A stretch of 64,000 nt of DNA from Brevipalpus yothersi (GCA_003956705.1 QZCP01000042.1:86290-150289); one strand, 5' to 3'; positions 45,222 through 58,190 are shown, counted from the first letter of the stretch. Made by a program: numbers and translations. Notes: a model not told the origin generated them from the letters alone.

Positions 45222-45687
45222 GTCAGGAGTATCAACTTCCCAGGTTTTCATGGATTTTTGTGCAAACCAGCCAGCTTTTTGCTCAAACACATAAACTCCA
45301 CTATCCGTCCCCCAGATTTGAGGAGCTCGATCAATTGTTTCTAGATATTGTCTTATGATAATGACCTGGGACTGTGACTGGGACTTGTGATACTCAGTCC
45401 ATTGCGATGGAGACAAAGCAAAGACAAATCAGTATCCATACTTGGATGGCCACAACATGCGATACTCCCAGGCCAGTAGTTATCTCTGCTTGTGCTCCAA
45501 TCAATGCAAGGAAACATGTTATATTGAGTTGGGCTCGGCTTTCATGTGGTAGATAGTAGCCAATAAAGGTGAGAATAATGATCACGAAGCTTGGTATGTA
45601 ACATCTGAGAGTATGGTATCCCCATAATCTGATCAACAGGATTGTGCACCTAACAGTTGAGAATGAACCTTCAAATATAGAATTCAA
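45222..45687 (-). pseudogene. Cys-loop ligand-gated ion channel fragment (TM1-TM3)
   Basis: The minus strand encodes a pre-TM1 segment GSFSTVRCTILLIR, TM1 YHTLRCYIPSFVIIILTFIG, an M2 region ESRAQLNITCFLALIGAQ and TM3 VSHVVAIQVWILICLCFV. This is in order and at the spacing of pentameric ligand-gated channels. The anion-channel PAR motif before M2 is replaced by SRAQ. The frame stops directly after TM3 (near 45394) and continues in another frame (WTEYHKSQSQSQ), ending at a donor-like site at 45221. No ligand-binding domain or TM4 was found nearby. I read it as a broken or partial gene; a missed intron could also explain the frame change. Confidence 0.6.
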
Positions 45688-46069
45688 TAAGCATATATCA
45701 GTCTAAGGCAATCAATGAAATGTTCCAATCACTACTGTTGGTTGCAAGGGAATGGATTTTACCTCTATCATAGGTTTTATTGAAATTATCCATTGAGATC
45801 CCTCGCTCGCTCGATAATAATAAGTCTCCTTTCAAGGAATGCCTGGATTCCTCAAGAGCAGAGGAAAGTAGAAAATGTGGAGCCTTTTGATGCTGATTTT
45901 TTCAATATTCCTGATGAGGATTCCTTCTGGGATGGATCCCAGGAAACGGAAGCTTCTTGAGGTCTCATATGAAGGAGTCATATATGTAGATTAGTATAGT
46001 AGTATATGTCGCTATCCCAAAACTCGAGATCCTCTATTCAGAATCTGCCTCAATCTATGCATCGATTGC

Positions 46070-46340
46070 ATCTACTGAACCTATTTACCATAGAAAATTA
46101 CCTTCTCAGTAGTTCGGTGGTTTTAGAAGGACTCTCTCTCAAAAGTCAATCTGCTTGATAGTTGTAAAGTTCGCTGCGATCAATTGTGTTCAACAATCTT
46201 ATATTTTGTGAAAACACCACAAATTCAAACCTAGAATGCTTGTTCCAAACAATAAGAATCAATCGAGGCTTGGAGATATTAAATAATTGGAGCATATGTG
46301 GTGTATTAGGAATATCCAGTCACCTCCCACGACCGCAAAA
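46070..46340. repeat. Dispersed repeat copy 2
   Basis: Direct-orientation relative of 44820-45140; see shared blocks there. Its minus strand carries several stops in all frames I checked. Confidence 0.55.
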
Positions 46341-46345
46341 TGCTA

Positions 46346-47661
46346 GCAAAGAACAGTAGCCGAAAATGGCTGTTTTCGGCCCCAGCTTGGAATGATCTGA
46401 ATTCCTACTTTCCTTATCTATTCCTTGATGAAAAACACGGTAGCGATGTTTTCAAGTCTCTATTCTCAACCATTCTAGAGATATGAGTGCTAACGTTCTC
46501 AAGCCCTGTTGGACCCTTGAGAAGCTCAACTTCTTCCGATCTCGATGAAATTGAGTTTTTTCAGAAGGTCAATGTTAGTCAGATCCTATGTGGGTACTTA
46601 ATATCAGTTAAAATGTCTCCTCGATAAGATAAAATGTCAAACTCATTTCTAGATCAAAATATCATAGCTCCGAAAAAAGGCTTGACCACCAGATCAAACT
46701 TGCACATAATGATGGATAAACAGTGTTCAACATACGGATGGAGTCTTATCTCTCTAATCAGGGAGCTTTTTGAGATATTGTCAAAAAGTCATTTTTTGAC
46801 TCATACTGGGTGAAAGTCAGAAGTTGGCTTGAACACAGAATCAAACTCATATGATTTGTTGGAAATGATGAGTTAAAGATAATCATCGAGTTTCATTATT
46901 CTATCCAGGGAACTTTTTGAGATATCAAGAAATACTCATTTCAACCTATATCTATGCTTCCTTTTGGCTATTAACTGTGAGTTGACCTGCTTAAGTGCAC
47001 AAATGGCCACGCTTACTCAATTATTGGCATTATCATTCAGTATTCAGGTCAATCTCAGAAGCTAGTTGTGGAGATACTAGGAGTGTCCATGTATTAGCTC
47101 TCTACAATGAGCCAACGTCACTTCACTGCGACCAGCAGGGAACTGAGCGAGAAACTATCAGAGGCGCAACTTATAAAGAGTGTCAAGTTGCGAATGACGA
47201 GTGCTCATGAGGGAGCAAAAGTGATAGTTTAGGCACTTCAGCAGTTTCGCTTCCGGTTAACAGCCTAGAGGCAGCATGGATATGGGCTGAAATCAGTATT
47301 ACTCGATATCTCAAAAAGTTCCCCAGATAGAATGATGAAACTCGATGATTATCTTGATCTAGAAATGAGTTTGACATTCTTATCTTATCAAGGAGACATT
47401 TTAACTGATATTAAAAACCCACATAGGATCTGACTAACATTGACCTTTTGAAAAAACTCAATTCCATCGAGATCGGAAGAAGTTGAGCTTCTCAAGGGTC
47501 TAACAGGGCTTGAGAACGTTAGCACTCATATCTCTAGAATGGTTGAAAATAGAGACTTGAAATCATCGCTACCGTGTTTTTCATCAAGAAATAGATAAGG
47601 AAAGAAAAAATTCAGATCATTCCCAGCTGGGGCCGAAATGGCTACTATTCTTTACTGATAA
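46346..47661. mobile_element. Fold-back element with long inverted arms
   Basis: The left arm (46346-46666 and 46877-46932) is inverted at 47303-47661 at roughly 90% identity by eye. Shared parts include GGCCCCAGCT, GAAAAACACGGTAGCGATG and CTCATATCTCTAGAATGGTT on the inverse strand. The left arm has a ~210 bp insertion. The central ~370 bp has no recognised gene. A third, diverged relative lies at 37580-37865. No target duplication was established. Confidence 0.7.
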
Positions 47662-49970
47662 TCTCTCCAAAGGCTTGGCTTTCACTTTCTCAGGGAATGC
47701 AATTGGATTTCTGCATAAAATCCGGAACTTAATCCAGGGCACAAATTCTGATAGAATCATCTTACGCAATCGATTTAAAAGACTAAAGATAGAACTCTTA
47801 CCTGGGGAAAAGGCAGGTGAGTCTGCATTTTATTGACCTGATAGAATGATTGCCCTTTGCTTCGCTTGATAGGAGTGATATAGCTTGTGTGTGGATATCA
47901 TGAACACAACGAGCAGAGCGCAGATGGAAAATGGTGAAGTAATTGGAATTTGTGCATTTTCATGAGATGATATCGTATCATACGCAAAATATCTCCCACC
48001 ATATCTCAACTCTACCTGCTATTCTCCGTCATCTGATTCATTTGTGAGATTTTTCTTTCGGAGAATGCGTTGCGAAAGTTTCTCATCTTGCCATCGAAGT
48101 TCAGGATAAATGACAAATGGATCCTACTGAGAATCTACTCAAACAATCATAGTATCATGGTCAGGCAATCAGAAGATGAGACAGGCTCACTTCATGGGGA
48201 GACTGTCAGGGTTTCTATCAAGGGATGTTTTGGTTAGTATCTCTGAATGTGAGTGAGCTGAGTTCTGAATGCTGCCAAAGGGAAGAACTTGACTAGTCTT
48301 TTCACAATCGATTCAAGAAGAATTTGTGTTTAGACTAAGTAAAGCTCCTATCCAACCCGATTAGATGCAATGTTTGTTTCACAGTGAGTTTCTCAGGTAT
48401 TCTCATAGATCTTTCTTTGACGTTCATTGCTTTTTGCTGATCGGAGGTATTTTAACTACTTTCATGGGCTGAGGATGTTTGGTTGCGAATCAAAAAATTA
48501 AATGCATGACACTGTTGCACACAATCGCTCCCATATCTTCCTCTAAGAATGATCTCATCTCGAATCTCATGTGCACTGCAGGTTATTAGAATTTCGGAAA
48601 CAATAGGGCATCACCTACATAATGTATTCATATTTTTGATTTCTGTTTTTTTCCAACTTCTGATTTATTTATTCACTCATTCATCATTTTCAATATTTCA
48701 TTTCATTTCCACTCATTTAGTCCTATTTTCAATTGATGAATATTCGATATTGAACATCGGGAACGTAAAAAAATATTTTCTCCTAGTTTTTATATGGGAA
48801 GAAGTATTGCCTCTCTAGACTTTTTGCCAAAAAAAACTACGAAATTAAGAACATGGCCTTATTCTCATAGTGTTCTTATGCTCGCCTAAATCCGGTAGTT
48901 CTAATCCTCTCCTCACAGGCATCATGACACCTCAAGAATCAATTTGAGCTATTAATCAGACAACAATCACTCTTACAGATAAAGTCATCTTAAAGGAATT
49001 AGAGAAACTAAAAATCACCAAAGCTATCAAGACTGGTCTTCAACCGACCATCAGTTTACACAATTCATCTCAATTCTTCATCACAGCACCAACATGGAGA
49101 CAAAATGCTCGTAGCTTTCATCCCTGTATATTCTGTTGCATATGGTGCATTGACAGAAAACAGAAAGCAGCTTCTCGTACATATTTGAAACAAGCCTACA
49201 AACACACTCATTTGCTGCGAAGATTGCATCACACACAAATACGACCAATATCTCATGGCTCATGGAAATTTTCACCACAAAAGTGAACCGTCACTTGAAC
49301 TCTTGTGCACCGACATCGGGCCAATATATCCTCACGAAGGCCAGGTGATTCGTGAACAAGCTCTTCCCATCGATCAAAACATCAAGAATTCCAATATCTA
49401 TCCACCTTCACGCAGTAAAAAGCTCAAGTCAGCATACCTGAAACTTCTACATATCGCTTCTCTCAGACAACCTTCCTTTTTCCCTCTCAATAACAGGAGT
49501 TGGCTAGGTTTTCCTACATTCCCACTCCCATCCAGCCTCTCACAACTTACCTGCAAAGTACTCCATCATTTGAAGCCTCATTTCGATCCATACCTCGTTG
49601 CAATCAAATCGAAATTTTCCATGCCTTATCACATATCTGTTAGAACCTAAGGCGTGCGAATGATAAGTGCATAATTTCTGTAATTTTTGCAATTGCAAAC
49701 TACTCATGACTCGGCTGTTCAAAGAAATCCCCAGATTCCAGCGTTTCCATGAGTGAAGAGGTGTGAAGTTTCAAGCAAGTTTCAGATAGTGTTTTTGAGG
49801 TTTGACTAGCTGAGCAAGATCAAAGTGATCGGATAGTCTACAAAGATGATTATTTCTTAGGTATGATCATGATTATGGTTGGAAGATTAACTCATAATTG
49901 TTTGTCATAAAGTCTCCCACTGAAGCCACCCATAGCATGTCTTCAATAGAGTTCAAATAGAAATGAATGG
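47662..49970. other. Intergenic, no gene recognised
   Basis: Includes a plus-strand ORF at 49255-49650 without a convincing domain. No repeats or splice-linked exons noted. Confidence 0.4.
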
Positions 49971-50992
49971 TCATTTTTTAGGTCTATCTTTTCCGCACAA
50001 GAATTTATCTGGTTCATTTTTCATTGTATCTTTTATCCATTCTTGGTAGACTGTCAGGTTGGTGAACGTACCTTCAATGCTTAGGGGAAAAACAGATTAT
50101 GTTACACTTCGATGAAATACATAAGTGCTTTCTTTTCCTTTCTGAGAATACTTACCTACAGGGTGATTCATTCATGGTTATTAATCCAATTAATTCATCA
50201 TTGGATCCTTTTTTCCTGATAACCGCTGGTCCTCCAGCGTCTTCAAGGCAAATGTTTGCGTCACTCTCATTTTTATAGTTGATCAATATTTCACACTGAG
50301 GCAAGCATGTTTTAGGGAATTGTTTGAGACTACCCTTCAGCAGAATACTTGGATGGCTTCCATTCTTCACCCTCGTATATCCCCAACCAGCTGTCCAGAT
50401 ATCTGAAGACCAATCCCATTTATCTTGTATCTGAATTTTCTTGAAGTTTCCAGGAGGTTTGTTGAACGGTATAGATTCTTTCAGCTTCAACAGAGCTATA
50501 TCTCGTAGTTCCGAAGTATCATCACCCTTCTTAGGAGGACAAAACCTTTTACTTGCATGAAACCTTTTCAGCATCCTGGAGGGCATCTTTTCTGCTCTAT
50601 TATCATACTTGGGCAAAATCTCTATCTCTTTATCAGTTCCAGAGTTATCATCGAATACAACTCGTTGAGCAGTTATAATCCAACCTTCACTCAGAAATGA
50701 GCCAGCTGCGATAATATGGTCCTGTAATTTACGATGATTTATTTGCGAAAAATCTGGTATATTCATGGTTTCCACTTGACCATAACAAACGAATCAAATA
50801 GAAATGGAGATTTTTATCACTTACTTTCCCTTCTCTTTTCTCTGCTATTCCAACAATGTACGGAAACTCATCGTGACTCGCATTGGTACCATCCACTATG
50901 AGTCCTGGTGAGGCTGTTTTTTTGCCCTCTCTTTGGGAAATGATCAGAATAAAAGTAAAGAAAACAGAAAGAATTCCAACATATCTGATCAT
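49971..50992 (-). CDS. Secreted S1 protease homolog, catalytically dead (His to Arg, Ser to Ala)
   Basis: Exons 50992-50825, 50721-50156 and 50079-49971 join in frame to 280 residues, with the same intron phases as its neighbours. Signal peptide at about 1-20. The junction before IVDG is Leu (SPGLIVDG), so trypsin-like activation cleavage is lost. The His site is IITAQRVV (Arg), the Asp site LRDIALLKL is kept, and the Ser site is CLEDAGGPAV (Ala), so two of three catalytic residues are gone while the fold markers (ILPKYDN, AGWGY, GGPAVI, terminal helix VYQEWIKDTMK) remain. It heads a four-gene tandem array. It is most similar to the intact gene at 51677-52698, sharing NKPPGNF/NKSPGNF and WNWSSDIW-type blocks, so loss of activity followed duplication. 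Confidence 0.85.
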
Positions 50993-51676
50993 TTCAAATC
51001 TAGCAGAATGATGATAAACGAAAATTCATGCTATGATTCTCTTCATCTTACTTTAAAGTTGTTTTCTATTCACGTCATCAAAAAGCTGGAAAATTTGATG
51101 AACTCCTAACGGAGTACTCGCGAAATTCAGCTCGATGTGTCAGAATTTAGAAAAAATTTCCTGACAATATCTCACTATCAGAGATCTGACGATTGATACC
51201 CTCAAATGGACTTGCCCATATGCGGTTGTTCTACCTTATCTTCTAAGTATGAGACACCAATTTGCAGAGATCTGGGAAGAATGAAATCATCAACTGTAAC
51301 TCCCCTCAGTCTCTTAGCGATTGTAAAAGATCATTTTCAGGGCTCATTTTCTGAAGCAAGTGAAGGATTCATTTTTCGAATCGGTTTGGCAAAGGATTTT
51401 TCTTCATGATAAATGAGTATTATTGTTGCCTCAATATGATACATTTCATCCATTTCTATTCCATCATAAAGGTCACCCTCACACCAAAATTGATGGAATA
51501 AGAAAGCAGAATCTAATTGATAGCTGAGTCCTCCGCTGAATTTGGTTAATTTGAAAACCATCAGCTCAAATCAATCAAATATCATCATCAGGCTTTTTTA
51601 GTAGAATACTCTGAAAATATGCGGTTCCCTAACCATCTTTATTGATTGTTCCCAGCATGCTCATATCTTGTTCGTT
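50993..51676. other. Intergenic, upstream of dead protease gene
   Basis: Presumed promoter region; no clear core element or other gene. Confidence 0.45.
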
Positions 51677-52698
51677 TCAATTGTTCATGCATGAATATTT
51701 TTTTGGCTCGTTTTTGATGACATCCTCTATCCAGGATTTATAATGAACTAAATTTATCAGTTCTGTGTATTCTCTAGGAGAGAGGAAAAAATTCATGTGT
51801 GATTTTGAGCTGATCAAAAACCCTACAACTTCGAATCTTGCACTACTTACTCACAGAAAGAATCACCTCGACTAACTACTCCAATGAGCTTATCACCTTC
51901 AGAAGTTTCACTTGGTCTTATCACCGCTGGTCCACCAGAATCACCTAGACAAACTTTCGCTTTACCTTTATGCTCTACTCTCAATATTTTACAGTTTGTT
52001 GGACATGGCTCAGATACACTGTTTATATTACCCTTTTGCAAAGTTTTTGCCACTGCGGTGTGACCCTGATGCTTTTTGTAGCCCCAACCAGCAGCCCAGA
52101 TATCTGAGGACCAGTTCCATCTATTAGGTATCAATATTTTTTCAAAATTTCCAGGAGATTTGTTCAGTGGTATAGGTTCATTGAGTTTAACAAGAGCCAG
52201 GTCTTCATGGTCCTGGGTCGGAGTACAGTATAATCCACTAATTTTGTATCTCTTAAGTTTGTTGGATAGTATTTTATCCACTCTATTATCATACTTGGGT
52301 ACTATTTCAACACTCTCAGTTTTGTTTGTTAACTTATCCACAACAACATGTCTCGCTGTGATTATCCATCGATCATTCAGTATTGATCCTGCACCAACGA
52401 TACTATCCTTCTGATGATAATGATTGATACTCGATCAGAAATATATTCACAAATTCCTAGTTCTCATGGAATAATCTCCTTGCTAGGATAGAATTTATAC
52501 CTGCGAGGTACTCACCATGTCAGATCTTTTTTGAACTGCTGCCACAATATACTGGAACTCATCTTCACCAGCATCAGTACCATCCATAATCTTGCCAGGC
52601 ACTGGTACATTTTTACCTTCGATTCCTGAGAGAATTATCAGTAAATATAAATGTACAACAGTCCTGGGAAGTTCAACAATCATTACAATTACATTCAA
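51677..52698 (-). CDS. Secreted S1 serine protease, intact triad
   Basis: Exons 52698-52516, 52410-51851 and 51773-51677 join in frame to 279 residues. Signal peptide (VVHLYLLIILSGIEG) and activation junction PGK-IMDGTDA. All three catalytic residues are present: WIITARHVVV, HEDLALVKL and CLGDSGGPAVI. The residue six before the serine is Lys, so specificity is not trypsin-like. The Cys42-Cys58 bridge is missing as in its relatives, while other Cys pairs (CPTNCK, FCE) are kept. The C-terminal exon supplies the usual helix (LVHYKSWIEDVIKNE). It is the only member of the 50-56 kb tandem array that looks enzymatically active. The exon 2 acceptor could be either of two AGs three bases apart, which changes one residue only. 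Confidence 0.86.
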
Positions 52699-53543
52699 AA
52701 AAACAACAAAAATAATGATTGATTATGGAATGCTATAAACATCTAATACTAAAGCTCGCAGATGTTTTTTATCCACGTAACCCAAGTGCTAATCAACTTA
52801 AGAATTCATTTGAATTGGAAAAATAAAATGATGGGCTATCAGCCTGAAGCCAGAATTCTTCGCTGACTTGATAACCAATATAATGTTCCTACTACTTTCA
52901 ATTTGATCATTCCATGCGTACAATGTTTCCGGATCTTCTTAAGAAATCATAAAACAGATGACAGATGAAAGAGCCCAGAAAATACCTTGGAAAACAAAAT
53001 AATATAATTCAGTGCCATCAGTATCATCAAGATCGAGGTAAAAAATGCTAACCGATTACATTGCTACTCTTCTCACATTTTATTACATTGAAAGATGGTC
53101 AGATAGTTCTTATGCTCTATATGCATTGTTACTTTTCATACAATGAGCAACTAAGAATCTACAGTTTACTCAAAAAAAGCTTCTTACAGATTACTTCTAG
53201 GTTTTTATTGCCTGATTTGTTTCTTCTGATACAGTAGTTAAAACTAGTGGATTTGTGAAAAATAGAATCCAATCTAGGAATTAGGACTGGAATGATGCTC
53301 ATGATTCCTCTCTATCTCAGACAGGAGGTGGAATATCATCCACGAAATCACACTATCTGCGAGTTTTAGTATATTTCAACAGTAAACCACTCAATCTGAG
53401 GTGAGAATTTTGGAGCCTTTGCGTGAAGATAGTCAGATTAAACGATGGAGAACAGAAGCATGATTAATTATATCCTGGAATCAAATCTATCAGTACATCC
53501 ATCTAGATAAGGTTAGTTAAAAACATCTTTTCCCCTTTCTTTC
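52699..53543. other. Intergenic, no gene recognised
   Basis: Spacer inside the protease array. Nothing further seen. Confidence 0.5.
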
Positions 53544-54516
53544 TTAGGAACAATTATATTTATCTGGTTCATTACTCATCACATCTGTAATCCAAGGTTT
53601 ATGGGTGGAGATATTCACAAACGCAGTGTATTCACTGTAATGGAATAATTCCATTTTCGAATAAGATTCCCTTGTAAGATATTTTTCACTTCTGTGAACG
53701 ACAATACTCACATGCAATTATCATCAAATCCTACCAGCACACCAACAAGTACATCAGGATCGGATTCCTTTATTTTCGATACTACTGGACCGCCTGCATC
53801 TCCATGGCAAGCGTTTGCGTAAGTACCTTTTTCACCTTGAATCTTAATTTTGCATTTATTTGCACAGTGACCACCTGCAAGATGGATGGTTGCTACTTGT
53901 AGAGATTGAAATTGGCTCTTCTCATCATTGGCATCCTTCATTCCCCATCCTACTATTCGAAGTTTATCCAAATTGGTAACCGTATCGATCACTTTTATGG
54001 GTTTCACTTTGTCATCCAATCGAATAGGACTTTGCAATTTCAAAAGGACGAGCTCAGTTTTCGAATCTGCCCAGTTACCACCTGATTCTGAAGGTGGACA
54101 GAATCTTTTTTCCACCAAATGAAATTTTGAGCTTGACCCACTGCTGATATCGTAAGGTGGGAAAATTTTAATTCCTCCCTTTTTCTTCTCAATTTTACCA
54201 CCCTTCATGACCCAAGCCACATTTTTTGATGTTAGAATCCATTTTTGATCCAGAATAGTTCCAGCACCATACGTTTGAGACTTAATTATCGATGTGCATG
54301 ATTGAATCAGATTAATCTATCAATTTGCCATGAATAGATACTTACTCTGCCCCCTTTTGTCATGTGCTCAGCCATTATAACCACTAAATAGGGATAGTCT
54401 TTGATATCAGCAGTTTGACCATTTGTAATTTTACTAGATACAGGAATCTCTTTGCAATTTATTGTGATAAAATTCAAAACTAACACAAATTGACTGAAAA
54501 ACTCCAAATTGTTCAT
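53544..54516 (-). CDS. Secreted S1 protease homolog, all three catalytic residues lost
   Basis: Exons 54516-54346, 54280-53712 and 53634-53544 join in frame to 276 residues. Signal peptide (FFSQFVLVLNFITINC) and junction SSK-ITNGQTA. The triad sites read WILTSKNVAW (His to Asn), KTELVLLKL (Asp to Glu) and CHGDAGGPVV (Ser to Ala), so the protein cannot catalyse hydrolysis. The open frame, normal splice sites, conserved disulfide cysteines (HCANKCK, ACHG, DNC) and WGMKD/GGPVV cores show the fold is kept under constraint. The C-terminal helix is ISTHKPWITDVMSNE. It is a likely decoy, binding protein or inhibitor in secretions; that is inference from dead-protease families generally. Confidence 0.85.
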
Positions 54517-55355
54517 GTTAAGATTTCGGTACTCGGAAGGCTAGTTAGATGGTTAAGGTAACTAGCTCCTGGTGCTGATGATCAGAATACTAAGAATAGC
54601 TTCCCCCTCAATCATTCGCTTTCTGGAATCGATTGAGTAGGATCAATAAGATCTTAAAATTAAGTTTTTCCAAACATTAAACTGCTGAAACTGATATCTT
54701 TGATTTTTAGTTGATTAGTACAGCCGCCATATGGGGAGAAAAAATGTCAACCAGAGCCTTCAATTTGAGATCTCGATAAAAAATTTTTCAAAAGAACAGA
54801 GAAGATAGTCCAGCAGAAGAGAAGAGGCAGTCAAATGCTCTCTGATCACCTCTGAGTGACTATTCAAGGTGATTCCAGATGAAACAAATGAAATTGTACA
54901 CCCTTTTTTCGCTGTAAAATTCTTAGAGGAGAGAATCAGTATAAAGGCGAATTTTTTGAGACACATGTTCACTACTAGACTAGGTTGTGTGCATCAGTAT
55001 ATAAGACTTGATACAAGCCTGTGACAGACAGAACAATGTCAAAAAGAATAGAATACAAAGAAATGTAAATTCAATTGGAATAAGAAGCTGGTTCTAGATG
55101 CATGTTCCAAGTTGACATCAAAGTTTATCCCATGAGACTAATTTAGTAGCCACCAATTAGAATTAGTCCTTTTCTAACTAGTAAGAATCTCTCCGATTCC
55201 TCTGAGCTCTCTTGAATGGAAAAAGGAAAGATAGAACCGACAAATTGAGAAGATAAAGCTTATTTGAATTCATAAAAATGAGAGAAAAACTCTTTTATTC
55301 CAAAGAATAAGCGTCCACATGATCAGTTTGATAGATAATCGGCTCTGTTTGATCG
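54517..55355. other. Intergenic, no gene recognised
   Basis: Spacer inside the protease array. Nothing further seen. Confidence 0.5.
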
Positions 55356-56528
55356 TTAGCATTCATATTTTGGAAGTTCTCTTTCCATTACATCCTTGAT
55401 CCAGGGCAAGTATGTTGTGGCATTGACATATACGCTCTTCATACTGCAAAAGTAATAATTAATTGTTTTAATAATGATTTTCTTTCAAAATCAGGTTTTA
55501 CCAAGGAATGTCAATACTCACAGGCACTTGAAATCAAACCATGCTATTACACCAACAAGCTCATCTTCAAACGTACGAGGATTCCTGATCACTGCTGGGC
55601 TGCCTTCATCACCGAGACAAGGGTTAGGATATCCTCCTATTGGAGATTTGATTCTGGTGAAGATTTTGCATTTTGGGAAACAAAGAGTGGGAGGAAGTTT
55701 GATTTCAGCCTCCATCAAATCATTCATCTTAGATGCTGGCTCATGAAGATCTGTTCTTCCCCATCCAGCAATTCGTGCCCTTTGCCATGGCTCAGTGGAC
55801 TTTGAAATATTTATAGCACTGAACTGATGTGGAGGCACTCCAAGTGGAATAGGTTCTGTTAACTTGATGAGTGCCAAATCGCTCTGTTTAGATACTATAT
55901 CTGTGAGTGATGCGGGGGCACAGAAGAATTTGGCTGCTTTAAAAGCTTTAGCTTTATCATAGATTGTTTTGCGAAGATTGTTATTGTATTTTGGATAGAT
56001 GCTTATTTTTGAAGGACTATGGGACAGTTTATCTGATCTTGAAATAACGCTTCTAGCTGTTAATACCCAGTTTTCATCCAGGATCACTCCACCTCCATAC
56101 ATGTTTGCCTTTGATTGAAAATTTTATATCAGATCAGTACCGGGAGGAACATTCAAAAATCGATCAAACAATACTCACCCCATCGTTAATATCCTCGGGT
56201 GGCTGCATTATCGCAACAATATAGCGATAGGAACTGGGAGCTGCCGGAAATCCATTTGTAATTTGAGCTGATTTGGGTGCCTATCGTAGCAAATTGAGTT
56301 GGAGAGTGTATGTGAATGAGATTGGATAGATACATTAGATGGGTAATATAAGGTGACTGAATATGGTGAGGTAATATGGTGAGATGAGGTGAATTAAGAA
56401 AATGCTGCTGATGGGTTAGAGGCAAATAGGGGAAATGAAGTGGATTGATGATTAACCTCTTTACAATTAGCGATGGATTGGATCAAGATTAACACTGAAC
56501 AGAAAAGGAATCTAGGATTAGGCACCAT
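55356..56528 (-). CDS. Secreted S1 protease homolog, dead (His to Ser, Ser to Glu)
   Basis: Four exons: 56528-56457, 56280-56179, 56108-55522 and 55443-55356, giving 282 residues. The first exon is only the signal peptide (PRFLFCSVLILIQSIANC); an intron absent from the neighbours separates it from the N-terminal junction SAQ-ITNGFPA, where the activating basic residue is Gln. The His site is WVLTARSVIS (Ser), the Asp site QSDLALIKL is kept, and the Ser site is CLGDEGSPAV (Glu, with the second Gly also changed to Ser). The Ser-to-Glu change also occurs in the distant homolog at 17564-18942. The terminal helix is ATTYLPWIKDVMERE. Last member of the tandem array. Confidence 0.85.
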
Positions 56529-57352
56529 CCTGAAAGTTTTTTGGAGACACACTCTATTGAGTACTCAATTCACCAGAATGTGAGCTTATGAAGTTGCTGA
56601 TAAATCGAAACACTATGAGAAATTCGATATCTTGGAGCTATTTGAATTTTGCAGAGGTTCCTCGAATTTCATCTTACTCCACTTTGTAGCGGATAATATT
56701 CGTTTTCTCGTAAAGTTGAAGTTCAAGAAGATCTACAATAAACAGCAAAATTCACTCATATTGCGGGAGATTCTCTCTGATTGAGAAGTTCAAGTTCTCA
56801 AACTAGTGGACTGAGTGATTCTCGATCAAAGAACATTGGACTTGATTGTTCTTTTGCTAGGTTTTCTTCATTGATTGGAAGGCGTATCACCGGCATATCT
56901 CTCATGAACAAAAGGATGAGCCAGATGGAGTTGGTCACTCAGAGCCTCACGAATTTTCATGACTTGAGGCTGCATTATAGTTGCAATGACATTAAAACTC
57001 AATCCCATTTCGAACTGACTTCCCAGTTGTCAAAGTATAGAATATACATGTATTTTTGAATCTGGTAGATAGAGCTATGTGAATGACTAGGATCGATCGT
57101 TTTCTGTTATTTCTATCAGAAAAATCTCTCAATTGACTTGTATTGATAACCACATCCCAATTTCCTCCTTTTTACTTCGAATTTCAAAATTTACCGAAAT
57201 TTTATGGTCAAATGATATCAAATGATAGTAAACTGTATTGAAATAAGGCTTCTGACCTCAACACCGCTGCTGACTCCATATCCTCTCTAGTTAACTCTTC
57301 CACGAGGTCAGCCCATGAGCTCATTTCTCACTTTGAAATCAACTCTTAATTC
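56529..57352. other. Intergenic up to the LTR element
   Basis: No gene recognised. Confidence 0.5.
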
Positions 57353-58190
57353 TGTAACGAGACACGGGAATGACAAAAGAAAGACAAAATAAATTAGCTG
57401 TCATGTCTCGTTAATATTTGTGTCTATTGAAGTCCTATCTATCATCTAAGGTACTGAAACTTGTCAATCTAATCGGTGGGGGAATGTGGGGGAATTGTGG
57501 TGGTATGTGGTGGTTTCTTTCAGGCTCTGAAAGAATAACCACATAATATCCACACCTTTCTAATTAGCTCTAATTCTGAGATATCGAACTATTCTGTCTG
57601 ATCTAACGGAAGTTCTAACGGGAGAGTTTCACGTGGTTCTATCGCGCTGTAAAGAAAAGTTCTAATAGTGATCATAAAGTATCTGGGGCCTGACTGGAAG
57701 GCTTAATAATAGAGTTTATTGACGGCAAGGCAATATCGAATATAATAAGTAGAACAAAAGTTTAAAAGAGTTCTAACATAATAGAGAGCCTAACGTCTAA
57801 CAATGACTCTAAGGGAACGAAAGAAAGAGAAAGAAAGAGATAGAGACTTGGCTGCCGTAAGCTAGCCATCACTGGCCAGCCTGCGGCAGATGCTCACCTT
57901 AGCAGGGTCGAAGCAAAAATCCAAGTGATCTGATTCGCAAAAATCGCTCCCTTTATATACTTATTAAGAAGCTTCTAGAAGCTTCTATGGGAATTCCCCA
58001 TCATTTTCTCAAGGAAAATTTTGGGATTCCCTGAGGCTATTAATAACATTGTATAAGCCGCTAATGATCTTAAGGTAATTAAAAATGCGGCTCACGTGAG
58101 CATTAACCTTGATTACATTCCTCACTGTTTCTAAGGGATTCATTAGCATTATTGCATGAGGAATATGCAAGGCCTTTCTGCCTCATGACA
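57353..58190 (-). repeat. 3' LTR, 838 bp
   Basis: On the minus strand it runs TGTCATGAGG to CGTTACA. A TATA box (TATATAAA) is at 57952-57959 and a splice donor (CTAAGGTGAGC) follows about 50-60 bases downstream, so the matching 5' LTR could start spliced transcripts. Confidence 0.82.

Noticed and set aside
49255..49650. 131-residue plus-strand ORF with a phrase (LELLCTDIGPIYP) vaguely like a Copia integrase
   Set aside because: No zinc motif or catalytic Asp/Glu context and no adjoining pol sequence; the resemblance is probably chance.
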